Shown one piece after another: positions 16,354 to 30,419 of a stretch of 47,814 nucleotides of DNA. The position numbers and the translations under genes are program-made. The DNA is from Acetobacteraceae bacterium. GTDB lineage: Bacteria > Pseudomonadota > Alphaproteobacteria > Acetobacterales > Acetobacteraceae. The stretch covers positions 1 to 47,814 of the forward strand of contig DAIDJM010000061.1 in assembly GCA_027451405.1 (NCBI GenBank), in the 5' to 3' direction. Under the pieces are notes generated by a model. It did not search any database and had not been told where the DNA came from. It saw only the letters and a program-made list of their open reading frames with translations. Each line of letters begins with the position of its first letter. Position 1 is the stretch's first letter.

Positions 16354-16935
16354 ATGATCCGAGGCTTTCAACAGAGGGATCCACCAGCGGCTTGCCGGCA
16401 CCGGTCGGGGCCGGGCGCCGCTTTCATGCTTGCCGGCATGGGTTTGCTGGCCGCGTGCGAAACGACGAGTGTTACTCGCAGCGCGCGGTTCGGCGACGAG
16501 GATTTCGCAACTTGGGCGGCCGCGCGCGACAATCTTCCGGCCGAGCTTCACGGCCATTTGCCTCCTCAGGAGGATGTGCTGCTGCGGTCCCTTTATCCGC
16601 GACGGGCCTCTGTGGAAGTGGCGTCGCTGGCCCCGATCGTGCCGAAACCCGCGGACGAACGGATGGTGATGTTCATCAATCCGGCGGAGCTGCCGCCGGA
16701 CCGGGATCTCTGTGCCGGGAGCGTCGGATTCCAGTCGAGACCCCAAGTGGGGCGGTACACGGATGTCGCCGCCGCCTTGTGCCGCGGCGACAAGGTGGTC
16801 TCGGTCGCGACCGGGCATGTGCTCACGTCCGGACAGACCGAGGCGCAGATGGCGCGCAGTTTTAAGACCATAACGGACACGCTTTTTTATGCGCTGATTC
16901 CTGGATATAACGATCCAGACAAATATTATTATTGA
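16354..16935 (+). CDS. Putative lipoprotein of unknown function
   Basis: A 193-residue protein. GGGAGAG lies 6-7 bases before the ATG and supports this start over a longer in-frame ORF. The signal sequence ends in a lipobox, GLLAAC with Cys35, so lipidation and membrane anchoring are expected. The mature part has RRASVEVASLAPIVPKPADE, a central cysteine pair (DLCAGSVGFQ, AALCRGDKVV) and a tyrosine-rich end (YNDPDKYYY). No family recognised. The upstream 250 bases contain the inverted family-1 repeat; its own promoter must lie within or after that. Confidence 0.65.
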   Translation: MIRGFQQRDPPAACRHRSGPGAAFMLAGMGLLAACETTSVTRSARFGDEDFATWAAARDNLPAELHGHLPPQEDVLLRSLYPRRASVEVASLAPIVPKPADERMVMFINPAELPPDRDLCAGSVGFQSRPQVGRYTDVAAALCRGDKVVSVATGHVLTSGQTEAQMARSFKTITDTLFYALIPGYNDPDKYYY

Positions 16936-17079
16936 ATCTTCGAGTGCCCTGCTGCCCTGGTCACGCCCTTTGGAAGCAGCGGTTTGCCGACCGCAATGAC
17001 GGGCCAGGGCACGATTTTCCGGGTGAAGGCGGAGCGCGTTCCTCGAGCCCGCGGGGACCGGAAAGGCCGGACCTGGCGG

Positions 17080-17556
17080 TCAGGCGAAACGGCCGTTGAG
17101 GCGGACGATGGTCCAGTTCAGGAAGGCGGCGAAGCCGACCCAGGCGAGATAGGGGACCAAAAGCCAGGCGCCGCGGGCGGTGTACGAGCCGACTTCCACG
17201 ATCATCAGCAGGATCGAGAGCCAGAGCGGGATCACTTCGATGAGTGCCCAGTCGGGGCGGCGCCATTTGAAGAAGAAGAGGCTCCAGCCGGCGTTCAGGA
17301 ACGAGTTCAGAACAAAGAGCGCCATCACCATCGCGCGTTCGGGCACGCCCGGGGCCTGGCGCCAGGCGATGACGCCGGCCCAGGTGGTGAGCGCCATGAT
17401 CACGGTCCAGGCGGGGGCGAAGAGCCAGTCGGGCGGTTGCCAGCTGGGCTTGCGCAGGCCGCGGTACCAGGGGCCGATTTCGGTCAGGATGCCGCCGGCG
17501 GCGAGCGTGATGATCCCCGCGAGGGAGGCGCCGACCCAGATGGCCCAGTTCGGCAT
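17080..17556 (-). CDS. tspO: TspO/MBR family tryptophan-rich sensory protein
   Basis: A 158-residue protein with five membrane spans and many tryptophans (WYRGLRKPSWQPPDWLFAPA, WTVIMALTTWAGVIAWR, GWSLFFFKWRRPDWALIEVI). This is the TspO fold that binds porphyrins. In Rhodobacter sphaeroides TspO dampens expression of PpsR-controlled pigment genes by acting on tetrapyrrole intermediates. Here it lies 16 bases beyond the bchP stop in the same direction, so it is likely part of the aerR-ppsR-bchG-bchP transcript. The 16936-17079 gap shows nothing clear. Confidence 0.93.
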   Translation of the reverse strand: MPNWAIWVGASLAGIITLAAGGILTEIGPWYRGLRKPSWQPPDWLFAPAWTVIMALTTWAGVIAWRQAPGVPERAMVMALFVLNSFLNAGWSLFFFKWRRPDWALIEVIPLWLSILLMIVEVGSYTARGAWLLVPYLAWVGFAAFLNWTIVRLNGRFA

Positions 17557-17572
17557 GGTCAGCGCCTCCGCT

Positions 17573-18751
17573 TCATGCGGCGGCGAGGCCGGTGAGGTAG
17601 GCCAGGTTCTTGAAGAAGATCTTGGCGTGGGCAGTGGGTTTGCCGCGCACCAGCTCCTTGTTCATGTAGGCGTCCCAGGTGAGCTGCTGGACGTCCTGGT
17701 CGCGGCAGATCGCAACGAAACGTTCCCGTCGCCAATCGTTCTTGTACCAGAAGCTCTGCATGAAGCGCAGCACCATGAAGACCTGGCCGTGGGCCTTCAT
17801 GAAGCGCTGGCGCGATTCGGCGAGATGGCTTGCTTGGCCCGTGGCGAGCGTGGCCGCGACCGCATCGGCGGCGAAGCGGCCGCCGGCCATGGCGTAGTAG
17901 ATGCCCTCGCCCGAGGCGGGGGCGACGCAGCCGGCGGCATCGCCCGCGAGCAGCACGTCGCGGCCGTTGTCCCATTTTTCGAGCGGGCGGAGCGGCAGCG
18001 GCGCGCCCTCGCGGCGGATCGTCTCGGCGCCGGAGAGGCCGAGCGCGTCGCGCAGCTCGCCGACCGACTGGCGGAGCGAGAAGCCCTTATGGGCCGAGCC
18101 GGTGCCGATGCTGGCGGTGTCGCCGTGCGGGAAGACCCAGGCGTAGAAATCGGGCGAGTAGTGGCCGTCATAGACGACGTCGCAGGAATGGCCCTGATAG
18201 TTGGCGCCGGTGCCGGCGGCGGGCGCGCGGACGATCTCGTGGTAGGCGAACACATAATGCGGGCGGCCGGCGTCGGGCACGCAGTCGCGGGCGACGGCGG
18301 AGAGCGCGCCGTCGGCGCCGATGACGGTGCGGGCGCGGACACGCTGCTCGGTGCCGTCCTTTTCCTCGTAGACGAGGATGGCGGCGCCGTTCTCGTCGCG
18401 CTCGACGCGCTGGAACTGGCCGGTGGCGCGGTCGGCGCCGTGGCGTTCGGCGCGCACGCGGAGCCATTCATCGAAGGTTTCGCGGTTGACCATGCCGACC
18501 CAGCCATTGATCGGCATGTTCACTTCGCGGTGTTTCGGCGAGACCATGCGCGCGTTGTTGACCTTGGTGCAGAGCAAGGATTCGGGCACTTCGAATTCAC
18601 GCAAGAGGCGTGGCGGGATGGCACCGCCGCAAGGTTTGATGCGGCCGGCCTTGTCGAGCAGCAGAACCTCGAGCCCCTGGCTTGCGAGATCGCAGGCCGC
18701 CGTGGCGCCCGCAGGACCGCCGCCCACCACCACCGTGTCGTATGTGCGCAT
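17573..18751 (-). CDS. bchP: Geranylgeranyl reductase for bacteriochlorophyll
   Basis: A 392-residue flavoprotein that reduces the geranylgeranyl tail of bacteriochlorophyll to phytyl. An N-terminal FAD site VVGGGPAGATAAC (residues 8-20) and KPCGGAIPPRLLREF are typical of BchP/ChlP. The middle GAWVFPHGD-like region reads YAWVFPHGDTASIGTGSA, and VLLAGDAAGCVAPASGEGIY is the second FAD motif. Its start is one base after the bchG stop, so the two are coupled. Length and motifs are normal. Confidence 0.96.
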   Translation of the reverse strand: MRTYDTVVVGGGPAGATAACDLASQGLEVLLLDKAGRIKPCGGAIPPRLLREFEVPESLLCTKVNNARMVSPKHREVNMPINGWVGMVNRETFDEWLRVRAERHGADRATGQFQRVERDENGAAILVYEEKDGTEQRVRARTVIGADGALSAVARDCVPDAGRPHYVFAYHEIVRAPAAGTGANYQGHSCDVVYDGHYSPDFYAWVFPHGDTASIGTGSAHKGFSLRQSVGELRDALGLSGAETIRREGAPLPLRPLEKWDNGRDVLLAGDAAGCVAPASGEGIYYAMAGGRFAADAVAATLATGQASHLAESRQRFMKAHGQVFMVLRFMQSFWYKNDWRRERFVAICRDQDVQQLTWDAYMNKELVRGKPTAHAKIFFKNLAYLTGLAAA

Positions 18752-18752
18752 G

Positions 18753-19652
18753 CTACCCCCTGAGCGCGAAAGCGGTTGCCATCATTCCGAGAACGTAAAG
18801 CGTTGTGCCGGTGCCGTTGTACCAGGGCGCGCGTTCGCGCGGCTGGCGCAGCAGCTTCAGCATGAGGACGAACTGGACGGCGAGCAGGAGGGCGACGACC
18901 GCGGCCGCGATCGGATGGCCCCAGGCCGAGAGCAGCACCATCATGATTCCCTGCGGCACCGCCATCACCGCGCAGGCGACGATCACCGCGCGCTTGACGC
19001 CGAGCTGCACGGGCAGCGAGCGGATGCCGAGCGCCTGGTCGCCTTCGATGGATTTGAAGTCGTTCAGCGTCATGATGCCGTGCGCGCCGATCGAATAGAG
19101 CGCGGCGGCGACGAAGATTTTCCAGTCGGGCACGCCGTTGGTCATGACGCCGGCGCCGGTGATCCAGGGCAGGCCCTCGTAGCAGGCGCCGACCGCGGCA
19201 TTGCCCCACCAGCCGTTGAGTTTGAGGCGGGCGGGGGGCGCGCTGTAGGCCCAGGCGAGGATCAGGCCGATCGCGGCGGCGGTGAGGCAGACCTGGCCGA
19301 GCCAGGCGGCCAGCGCGAGCGAGGCGGCGGTCCAGACGAGCGCGATGATGAGACCCCAGGGGCCCGGGATGCGGCCGGAGGGGATCGGCCGGTTGGGTTC
19401 GTTGATGGCGTCGACATGGCGGTCGTACCAGTCGTTCACGGCCTGGCTGGTGCCGCAGACCATGGGGCCGGCGAGGGCGACGCCGGCGGCGATCAGGAGC
19501 CAGCGGCCGGAAGCGGGCACGCCGCTCGAGATGACACCGCAGGCGAAGGCCCACATGGGCGCGAACCAGGTGATCGGCTTGAGCAATTCGAGCATTGCCG
19601 CGGGCTGCGGCAGGCGGCTGCCGGGCGCGGGGCGCCCGAGACTTTGCTCCAT
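18753..19652 (-). CDS. bchG: Bacteriochlorophyll synthase (polyprenyltransferase)
   Basis: A 299-residue UbiA-type membrane enzyme that esterifies bacteriochlorophyllide a with geranylgeranyl diphosphate. The first Asp-rich motif NDWYDRHVDAINEPNRPIPS and the second, TLNDFKSIEGDQALGIRS, are intact. About eight or nine membrane spans follow the family pattern. The start MEQSLGRPAPG (19652) lies 7 bases after the ppsR stop with AAGGAA as ribosome site. A longer in-frame start overlaps ppsR and is not needed. Confidence 0.96.
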   Translation of the reverse strand: MEQSLGRPAPGSRLPQPAAMLELLKPITWFAPMWAFACGVISSGVPASGRWLLIAAGVALAGPMVCGTSQAVNDWYDRHVDAINEPNRPIPSGRIPGPWGLIIALVWTAASLALAAWLGQVCLTAAAIGLILAWAYSAPPARLKLNGWWGNAAVGACYEGLPWITGAGVMTNGVPDWKIFVAAALYSIGAHGIMTLNDFKSIEGDQALGIRSLPVQLGVKRAVIVACAVMAVPQGIMMVLLSAWGHPIAAAVVALLLAVQFVLMLKLLRQPRERAPWYNGTGTTLYVLGMMATAFALRG

Positions 19653-19659
19653 CACGCGG

Positions 19660-21099
19660 TCATTCCTTGGTGTCGTCGAGATCGCCGAGCCCATAGCGGC
19701 GCATCTTCACGTAGAGACTCTGGCGGCTGAGACCGAGCATTTCGGCGGCGGAGGCCCGGTTGTCGCGGGTGACCTCGAGGGCGGCCTCGATGCAGAGGCG
19801 CTCGATCATGTCGGTGGATTCGCGGACCAGGTCCTTCAGGGAGACGCGGCCGATCAGCTCGGTGAGCTGTTCGACCGAGCGCGGCATGTCGAGCACCGGG
19901 CGGCGTTCGCTGGCGAGGCGGCGGGCGACGTTGCGGATGGCGAAGCCAAAGCGGAGCGTCTCGCCGGCGCCGATCGCGGCGGCGGAGAGTTCGACATCGA
20001 GGCGGGCGCCATATTCGCCGCGCAGGATGGTGGAGAAGAGCCGCACCGACCCGCGCTGCTTGAGGTTGGCGAGCAGCACGTCGAGTTCGACGCCGGGGCG
20101 GCCGAGCCAGCGGTCGAGCCGTTCGCCGCGGGCATATTCCTCGGTGGGCAGCTCGGCCATGTCGAGGAAGGCGGCGTTGGCGGCGAGCACGGCGCCGTCG
20201 GGCGAGCACATGACGAAGCCGTCAGGCGTGTGGGCGACGAGCTGGAGGAAGCCCGCATCGCTCGGCGAGGCGACCGGCGCCGGGGCGGCGGCGGGGGCGG
20301 CGAGGCGAACGAGGAAGAAGGTGGCGTTCTCCTGGCGGAACAGCGAGGCCGAGACGGTGACTTCGCGCTCGCCGTCGGCGAGCCGGGCGCGCACTTCCTC
20401 GCCGCGCGCGGCGACGCGCATGCCGGCGAGCAGGGCCTGGACCGCGAGCACCGATTCGCCCGCGAAGATTTCGGTGAAGCTGCGCTCGGAGACCTGGCTG
20501 CCGCCGAAATCGCCGAGCAGTTTCGCGGCGGCCGGGTTGGCCTCGACGATGCGTTGCGTGAGCGCATCGAGGATCATGACCGGCTCGGGCGACATCTGGA
20601 ACAGCAGCCGGTAGCGCGTCTCGACATGGCGCAGCTTGGAGTAGTCGCGCTCCATGGATTGCTGCGCGTCGAGCAGGCGGCGCTGGAGCGTGGAGATGGT
20701 GCGCAGATCGCGGCCGCAGGCGATGATGTTCTTCGAGCCGCCGACGCGCATGGCGGAATAGAGCACCGGGACGTCGACGCCGGCCTCGGAGGGGTGGTTG
20801 ACATGGCGGGTGCGGCTGCCGTCGCTGGAGGGCGCATCGCGCAGCAGGGCGCGGATCTTGGCCTGGCTTTCGACCGTGACGGTGTCGAGCCAGGGGCGGC
20901 CGATCCAGGGTTTTTCGCCCTCGAGCTCGGCGGCGAGTTCCTCGGTCGCGAAGGAGCGGTCGCGGATGATGCCGTCGGTGTCGAGGATGAGAGCGACATC
21001 GGTGGCCGCCGCGAGCAACGCCGCCGCCGACTCGGCGTCGATTTCGCCGAGCGACGTTTTTGGGGCAAAAAATGCCTTAACGAGAGACAGCGTCCTCAC
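19660..21099 (-). CDS. ppsR: PpsR/CrtJ-type photosynthesis gene repressor
   Basis: A 479-residue regulator with PAS domains (VALILDTDGIIRD; RLLFQMSPEPVMILDALTQR; LVAHTPDGFVMCSPDGAVL) and a Fis-type helix-turn-helix at the end (NRASAAEMLGLSRQSLYVKM). Cys436 lies just before that helix, the position of the redox-reactive cysteine of CrtJ/PpsR. A second cysteine (VMCSPDG) is in the last PAS domain. The protein represses bch, crt and puc genes under oxygen by binding TGT-N12-ACA sites. Such a tandem site is visible at 22072-22105. It lies between aerR and bchG. Confidence 0.95.
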   Translation of the reverse strand: MRTLSLVKAFFAPKTSLGEIDAESAAALLAAATDVALILDTDGIIRDRSFATEELAAELEGEKPWIGRPWLDTVTVESQAKIRALLRDAPSSDGSRTRHVNHPSEAGVDVPVLYSAMRVGGSKNIIACGRDLRTISTLQRRLLDAQQSMERDYSKLRHVETRYRLLFQMSPEPVMILDALTQRIVEANPAAAKLLGDFGGSQVSERSFTEIFAGESVLAVQALLAGMRVAARGEEVRARLADGEREVTVSASLFRQENATFFLVRLAAPAAAPAPVASPSDAGFLQLVAHTPDGFVMCSPDGAVLAANAAFLDMAELPTEEYARGERLDRWLGRPGVELDVLLANLKQRGSVRLFSTILRGEYGARLDVELSAAAIGAGETLRFGFAIRNVARRLASERRPVLDMPRSVEQLTELIGRVSLKDLVRESTDMIERLCIEAALEVTRDNRASAAEMLGLSRQSLYVKMRRYGLGDLDDTKE

Positions 21100-21160
21100 G
21101 CCGGCGATCCTTCTTCTCTCCCCCTGTCAACCACCGGCCGGACGCGAGCGCAGACTCGGC

Positions 21161-22027
21161 TCAAGGTGCCTGAGCGCGGGCTCCCAGCAGGTTTTCGGCA
21201 AGCCATGTCGCCTGCAGCCCATCGGCTGCCGTGCCGTCCGCGCCGATGTCATGGGCGAGCGACGGCTCGGCGGCGAAGACCGGGCCACCTATCAGTATAG
21301 CGAGATTGGTGTTGCGCGAGACGCGCCGCAGCCGCGGCACTTCGCGGGCGAGGGGCCCGGCCTGCACATGGCTGCCGGCCGATAGCCCGAGTACCGCAAA
21401 CCATTCGGCGCCGAGCCGGCCACGCAATTCGGCGGCACTGGCGCCGTGCATCATCGTCACGTTCCAGCCGGCGCGCAGGAAGAAGGCTTCGACGACGCTC
21501 AGGCCGAATGTGTGCTGCTCGCCGGGGACCGGGGCCAGCAGGATGCGGCGGCGGCGGAAGCCTTCCGGCACGAGGCGGGGCAGCAAGGGGCTGAGCCCGT
21601 GCAGCGCGTGCTGCAGATGGAGCATGCCGAGCGTCACGTCGGTGAAGCTGCAGAGATCCTCTTCCCAGAGCAGCCCGAGATGGCGGGCGGCGGGGGCTAG
21701 CAGGTCGAAGCACACGGTCTCCATGGCACGGTCGCCGGCGGCGACGATCAGATAATGGCGGGTGGCCTCGGCATCGTGCGCGACCGCGAAGGCGGCGAGG
21801 TCGAGGACCTCCTGGAGCAGCACGGGATGGGCCTCGACGGCACGCACCGGCACCTCCCGCACCCGGCTGACCAGCAATCGAGGCACGATCTGCTCCTCAA
21901 TGGCGGCCACCAGTTGCGCGTGGACCGGCTCGCAACGCGGCACTCCCCGGGTGCGGGGAGCGGCTGTTCGTCCGGCCGTGCTGCGCACGGCCTCTGCGAA
22001 ATCGAACCGCGTCAGCGTGGCGGTCAT
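21161..22027 (-). CDS. aerR: Cobalamin-binding photoregulator AerR/PpaA
   Basis: A 288-residue antirepressor that works with PpsR. The central region has a B12-binding domain: LLWEEDLCSFTDVTLGMLHL, then PVPGEQHTFGLSVVEAFFLR with His172 at the position of the cobalt-ligand histidine of AerR, then GLSAGSHVQ and ILIGGPVFA. In Rhodobacter capsulatus light-exposed cobalamin-AerR binds CrtJ and changes its DNA binding. The start at 22027 has GGGGAG eight bases upstream; a longer in-frame ORF would run through the divergent promoter region. The ppsR start is 61 bases downstream of its stop. Confidence 0.93.
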   Translation of the reverse strand: MTATLTRFDFAEAVRSTAGRTAAPRTRGVPRCEPVHAQLVAAIEEQIVPRLLVSRVREVPVRAVEAHPVLLQEVLDLAAFAVAHDAEATRHYLIVAAGDRAMETVCFDLLAPAARHLGLLWEEDLCSFTDVTLGMLHLQHALHGLSPLLPRLVPEGFRRRRILLAPVPGEQHTFGLSVVEAFFLRAGWNVTMMHGASAAELRGRLGAEWFAVLGLSAGSHVQAGPLAREVPRLRRVSRNTNLAILIGGPVFAAEPSLAHDIGADGTAADGLQATWLAENLLGARAQAP

Positions 22028-22071
22028 CGGCAATCTCCCCGTGCGGTCATAGAGCCTGGACTGCGCCCGCC

Positions 22072-22105
22072 TGTCAATCCGGATTGACGTTCGGCTTGCT
22101 TGACA
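22072..22105. promoter_or_regulatory. Tandem PpsR/CrtJ-type operator in the aerR-bchF divergent region
   Basis: TGT-N12-ACG at 22072-22089 is directly followed, with a 2-base overlap, by CGT-N12-ACA at 22088-22105. The outer ends TGTCAA and TTGACA form an inverted repeat, and the first site has a 16-base perfect palindrome core (22073-22088). Each site differs by one base from the TGT-N12-ACA consensus. The right end is also the likely -35 of bchF, fitting repression. Confidence 0.7.
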
Positions 22106-22128
22106 GACGAAATCGTGACGGCTTAGCC
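22100..22128 (+). promoter_or_regulatory. Putative bchF-operon promoter
   Basis: A perfect TTGACA -35 (22100-22105) is followed after 17 bases by TTAGCC (22123-22128), a poor -10. The -35 coincides with the right half of the PpsR-type operator. About 150 bases of untranslated leader then precede bchF; nothing structured was recognised in that leader. Confidence 0.45.
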
Positions 22129-22282
22129 TCCCTGAAGCGGGACGAGTGCCCCCGAGAGAGGCTCCGGATGAACAACCGTCGGGCTGAACAGGCGGATTTT
22201 CCGGGGCGCTCTGCAGAAACGGCGGTTCGGGCCGCCGGGACGGCAGGGGTAGCGGACTGCCGCGAGGGAGCGGTGTCAAGTC

Positions 22283-24147
<1,865 letters not shown>

Positions 24148-24149
24148 GA

Positions 24150-24278
24150 AGCATGTTCTTTTTTGAAAAAAAGAGCCAAAAAACTTTTGCCTGTTCAGGC
24201 CCGGGCCGTTGCAACCACCGCGGCCTGACGGCGAGACGTCTTTTTGCTTCTTTTTCTTCAGAAAAAGAAGAATCCTGA
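24150..24278 (+). repeat. Family-1 two-hairpin repeat between bchN and bchB (copy D)
   Basis: The left hairpin has arms at 24155-24164 and 24167-24176 (GTTCTTTTTT, with one G-T wobble in the partner), followed by CCAAAAAACTTTTG. The core is GC-rich. The right part reads GTCTTTTTG, then stem CTTCTTTTTC/GAAAAAGAAG at 24247-24256 and 24261-24270. The bchB ATG follows 9 bases after the last arm, so the AAGAAG acting as ribosome site is inside the stem. Confidence 0.85.
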
Positions 24279-24279
24279 C

Positions 24280-25819
24280 ATGCAACTAACCCTCTGGACC
24301 TACGAAGGACCCCCGCACGTAGGCGCCATGCGCATCGCGACCGCGATGCGCGGGCTGCACTATGTGCTGCACGCCCCGCAGGGCGATACCTACGCCGATC
24401 TGCTGTTCACCATGATCGAGCGGCGCGACCGCCGTCCCCCGGTGACCTACACGACGTTTCAGGCGCGCGATCTCGGCAGCGACACGGCCGAATTGTTCAA
24501 GAACGCGGCGCGCGAGGCCTATGCGCGGTTCAAGCCGGAAGCGCTGCTGGTGGGTGCCTCCTGCACGGCGGAACTCATTCAGGACGATCCGGGCGGACTA
24601 GCGCGGGCGCTCGAACTGCCGGTGCCGGTCGTCGCGGTCGAACTGCCGGCCTATCAGAAGAAAGAGAATTGGGGCGCGGCCGAGACCTTCTATCAGCTCG
24701 TGCGGGCGTTCGCGGGACGTGCGGCACCGGTGGCGCGCGAGGCGGAGGCGCCGAAGCGGGCGAACATCCTGGGGCCGGCCGCGCTCGGTTTCCGCCATCG
24801 CGACGATCTGCGCGAAGTGAGCGACCTGCTTGCGCGACTGGGCGTGGAGATCAACGTGATTGCGCCGCTCGGGGCCTCGCCCGCCGATCTCGCGCGGCTG
24901 CCGCAGGCGGATTTCAACGTGGTGCTCTATCCGGAGATCGCCGGCACCGCCGCCGCCTGGCTCGAGCGGAAATTCGGGCAGAAATCGACGCGCACCGTGC
25001 CGATCGGGGTGGGCGCGACACGCGAATTCCTGGCCGAAGTGGCGGCCCTCGCGGGAATCGATGCGCCGCCAGCGATGGAAGAGGCGAGCCGGCTGCCTTG
25101 GTATTCGCGTTCGGTGGATGCCAATTACCTGACGGGCAAGCGGGTGTTCATTTTCGGCGACGCGACGCACGCGCTCGCCGCGGCACGGGTCGCGTCGCGC
25201 GAGCTCGGGTTCGAGGTGGTGGGGCTTGGCACCTACAGCCGCGAATTCGCGCGCGACATTCGCGCGGCGGCGGCGGCACTCGGGATCGAGGCGCTGATCT
25301 GCGACGATTATCTCGAGGTCGAGGCAGCAATCGCGGCGGCACAGCCCGAACTGGTGCTGGGCACGCAGATGGAGCGCCATACCGCGAAAAAGCTCGGCAT
25401 CCCCTGCGCGGTGATTTCGTCGCCGGTGCATGTGCAGGATTTTCCAGCGCGGCGCTCGCCGCAGATGGGATTCGAAGGCGCCAACGTACTGTTCGACAGC
25501 TGGGTCGCGCCCTTGATGATGGGGCTCGAGGAGCATCTGCTGGGCATGTTCCGCGAGGATTTCGAATTCCACGCGGATGCGGCGCCCTCGCATCTGGGCG
25601 CCGCGGCGGCCCCCGAAACGGCGCCGGCGCCGGCGCCGGTTCTGGCGGTGGCCGCCGGGGGAGCCCAGGGGGTGACCTGGGCGCCGGACGCGGAGCGCGA
25701 GTTACGCAAAATCCCGTTCTTCGTGCGCGGCAAGGCGCGGCGGAACACCGAAAGCTTCGCCGCCGAGAAGGGAGTGGTCACCATCACCGTCGATACGCTC
25801 TATGACGCGAAGGCGCATT

Positions 25820-25830
<11 letters not shown>
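24280..25830 (+). CDS. bchB: Dark-operative protochlorophyllide reductase subunit B
   Basis: A 516-residue NifK-like subunit. It starts [20 protein letters not shown] as all BchB do; the longer in-frame TTG start inside the repeat is rejected. Asp36 ([10 protein letters not shown]), the unusual aspartate ligand of the 4Fe-4S cluster, and the GASCTAEL cysteine are present. The small C-terminal domain ([20 protein letters not shown]) that helps bind substrate is complete. The 3' end overlaps bchH by a few codons. Confidence 0.96.
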
Positions 25831-30291
<4,461 letters not shown>

Positions 30292-30292
30292 A

Positions 30293-30417
30293 ACATGTTC
30301 TTTTTTGAAAAAAAGAACCAAAAAACTTTCGCGCCCTTTCCGGGGCGCACAGACGGTCGTGCGCCCGTGAAAACAGACGAAAGTTCTTTGCTTCTTTCTT
30401 TCAAGAAAGAAGTCCTA
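30293..30417 (+). repeat. Family-1 two-hairpin repeat between bchL and bchM (copy E)
   Basis: The left stem is perfect: GTTCTTTTTT (30297-30306) with AAAAAAGAAC (30309-30318). The arms ACTTTCG and CGAAAGT form an outer inverted repeat around the core. The right stem is CTTCTTTCTT (30391-30400) with AAGAAAGAAG (30403-30412). It differs from other copies on both sides but still pairs fully. The bchM ATG is 7 bases after the stem. Confidence 0.87.
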
Positions 30418-30419
30418 CC

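Noticed and set aside
16936-17079. tRNA or small RNA gene in the gap before tspO and in other short gaps
   Set aside because: No cloverleaf or TTCGA-type T-loop pattern was found by eye in any intergenic gap of the window; a covariance search would be the decisive test.
24150-24278. Family-1 hairpins as ordinary Rho-independent terminators
   Set aside because: The stems are A/T-rich rather than GC-rich and copies D and E lie within an operon whose downstream genes are essential to the same pathway; partial termination remains possible.
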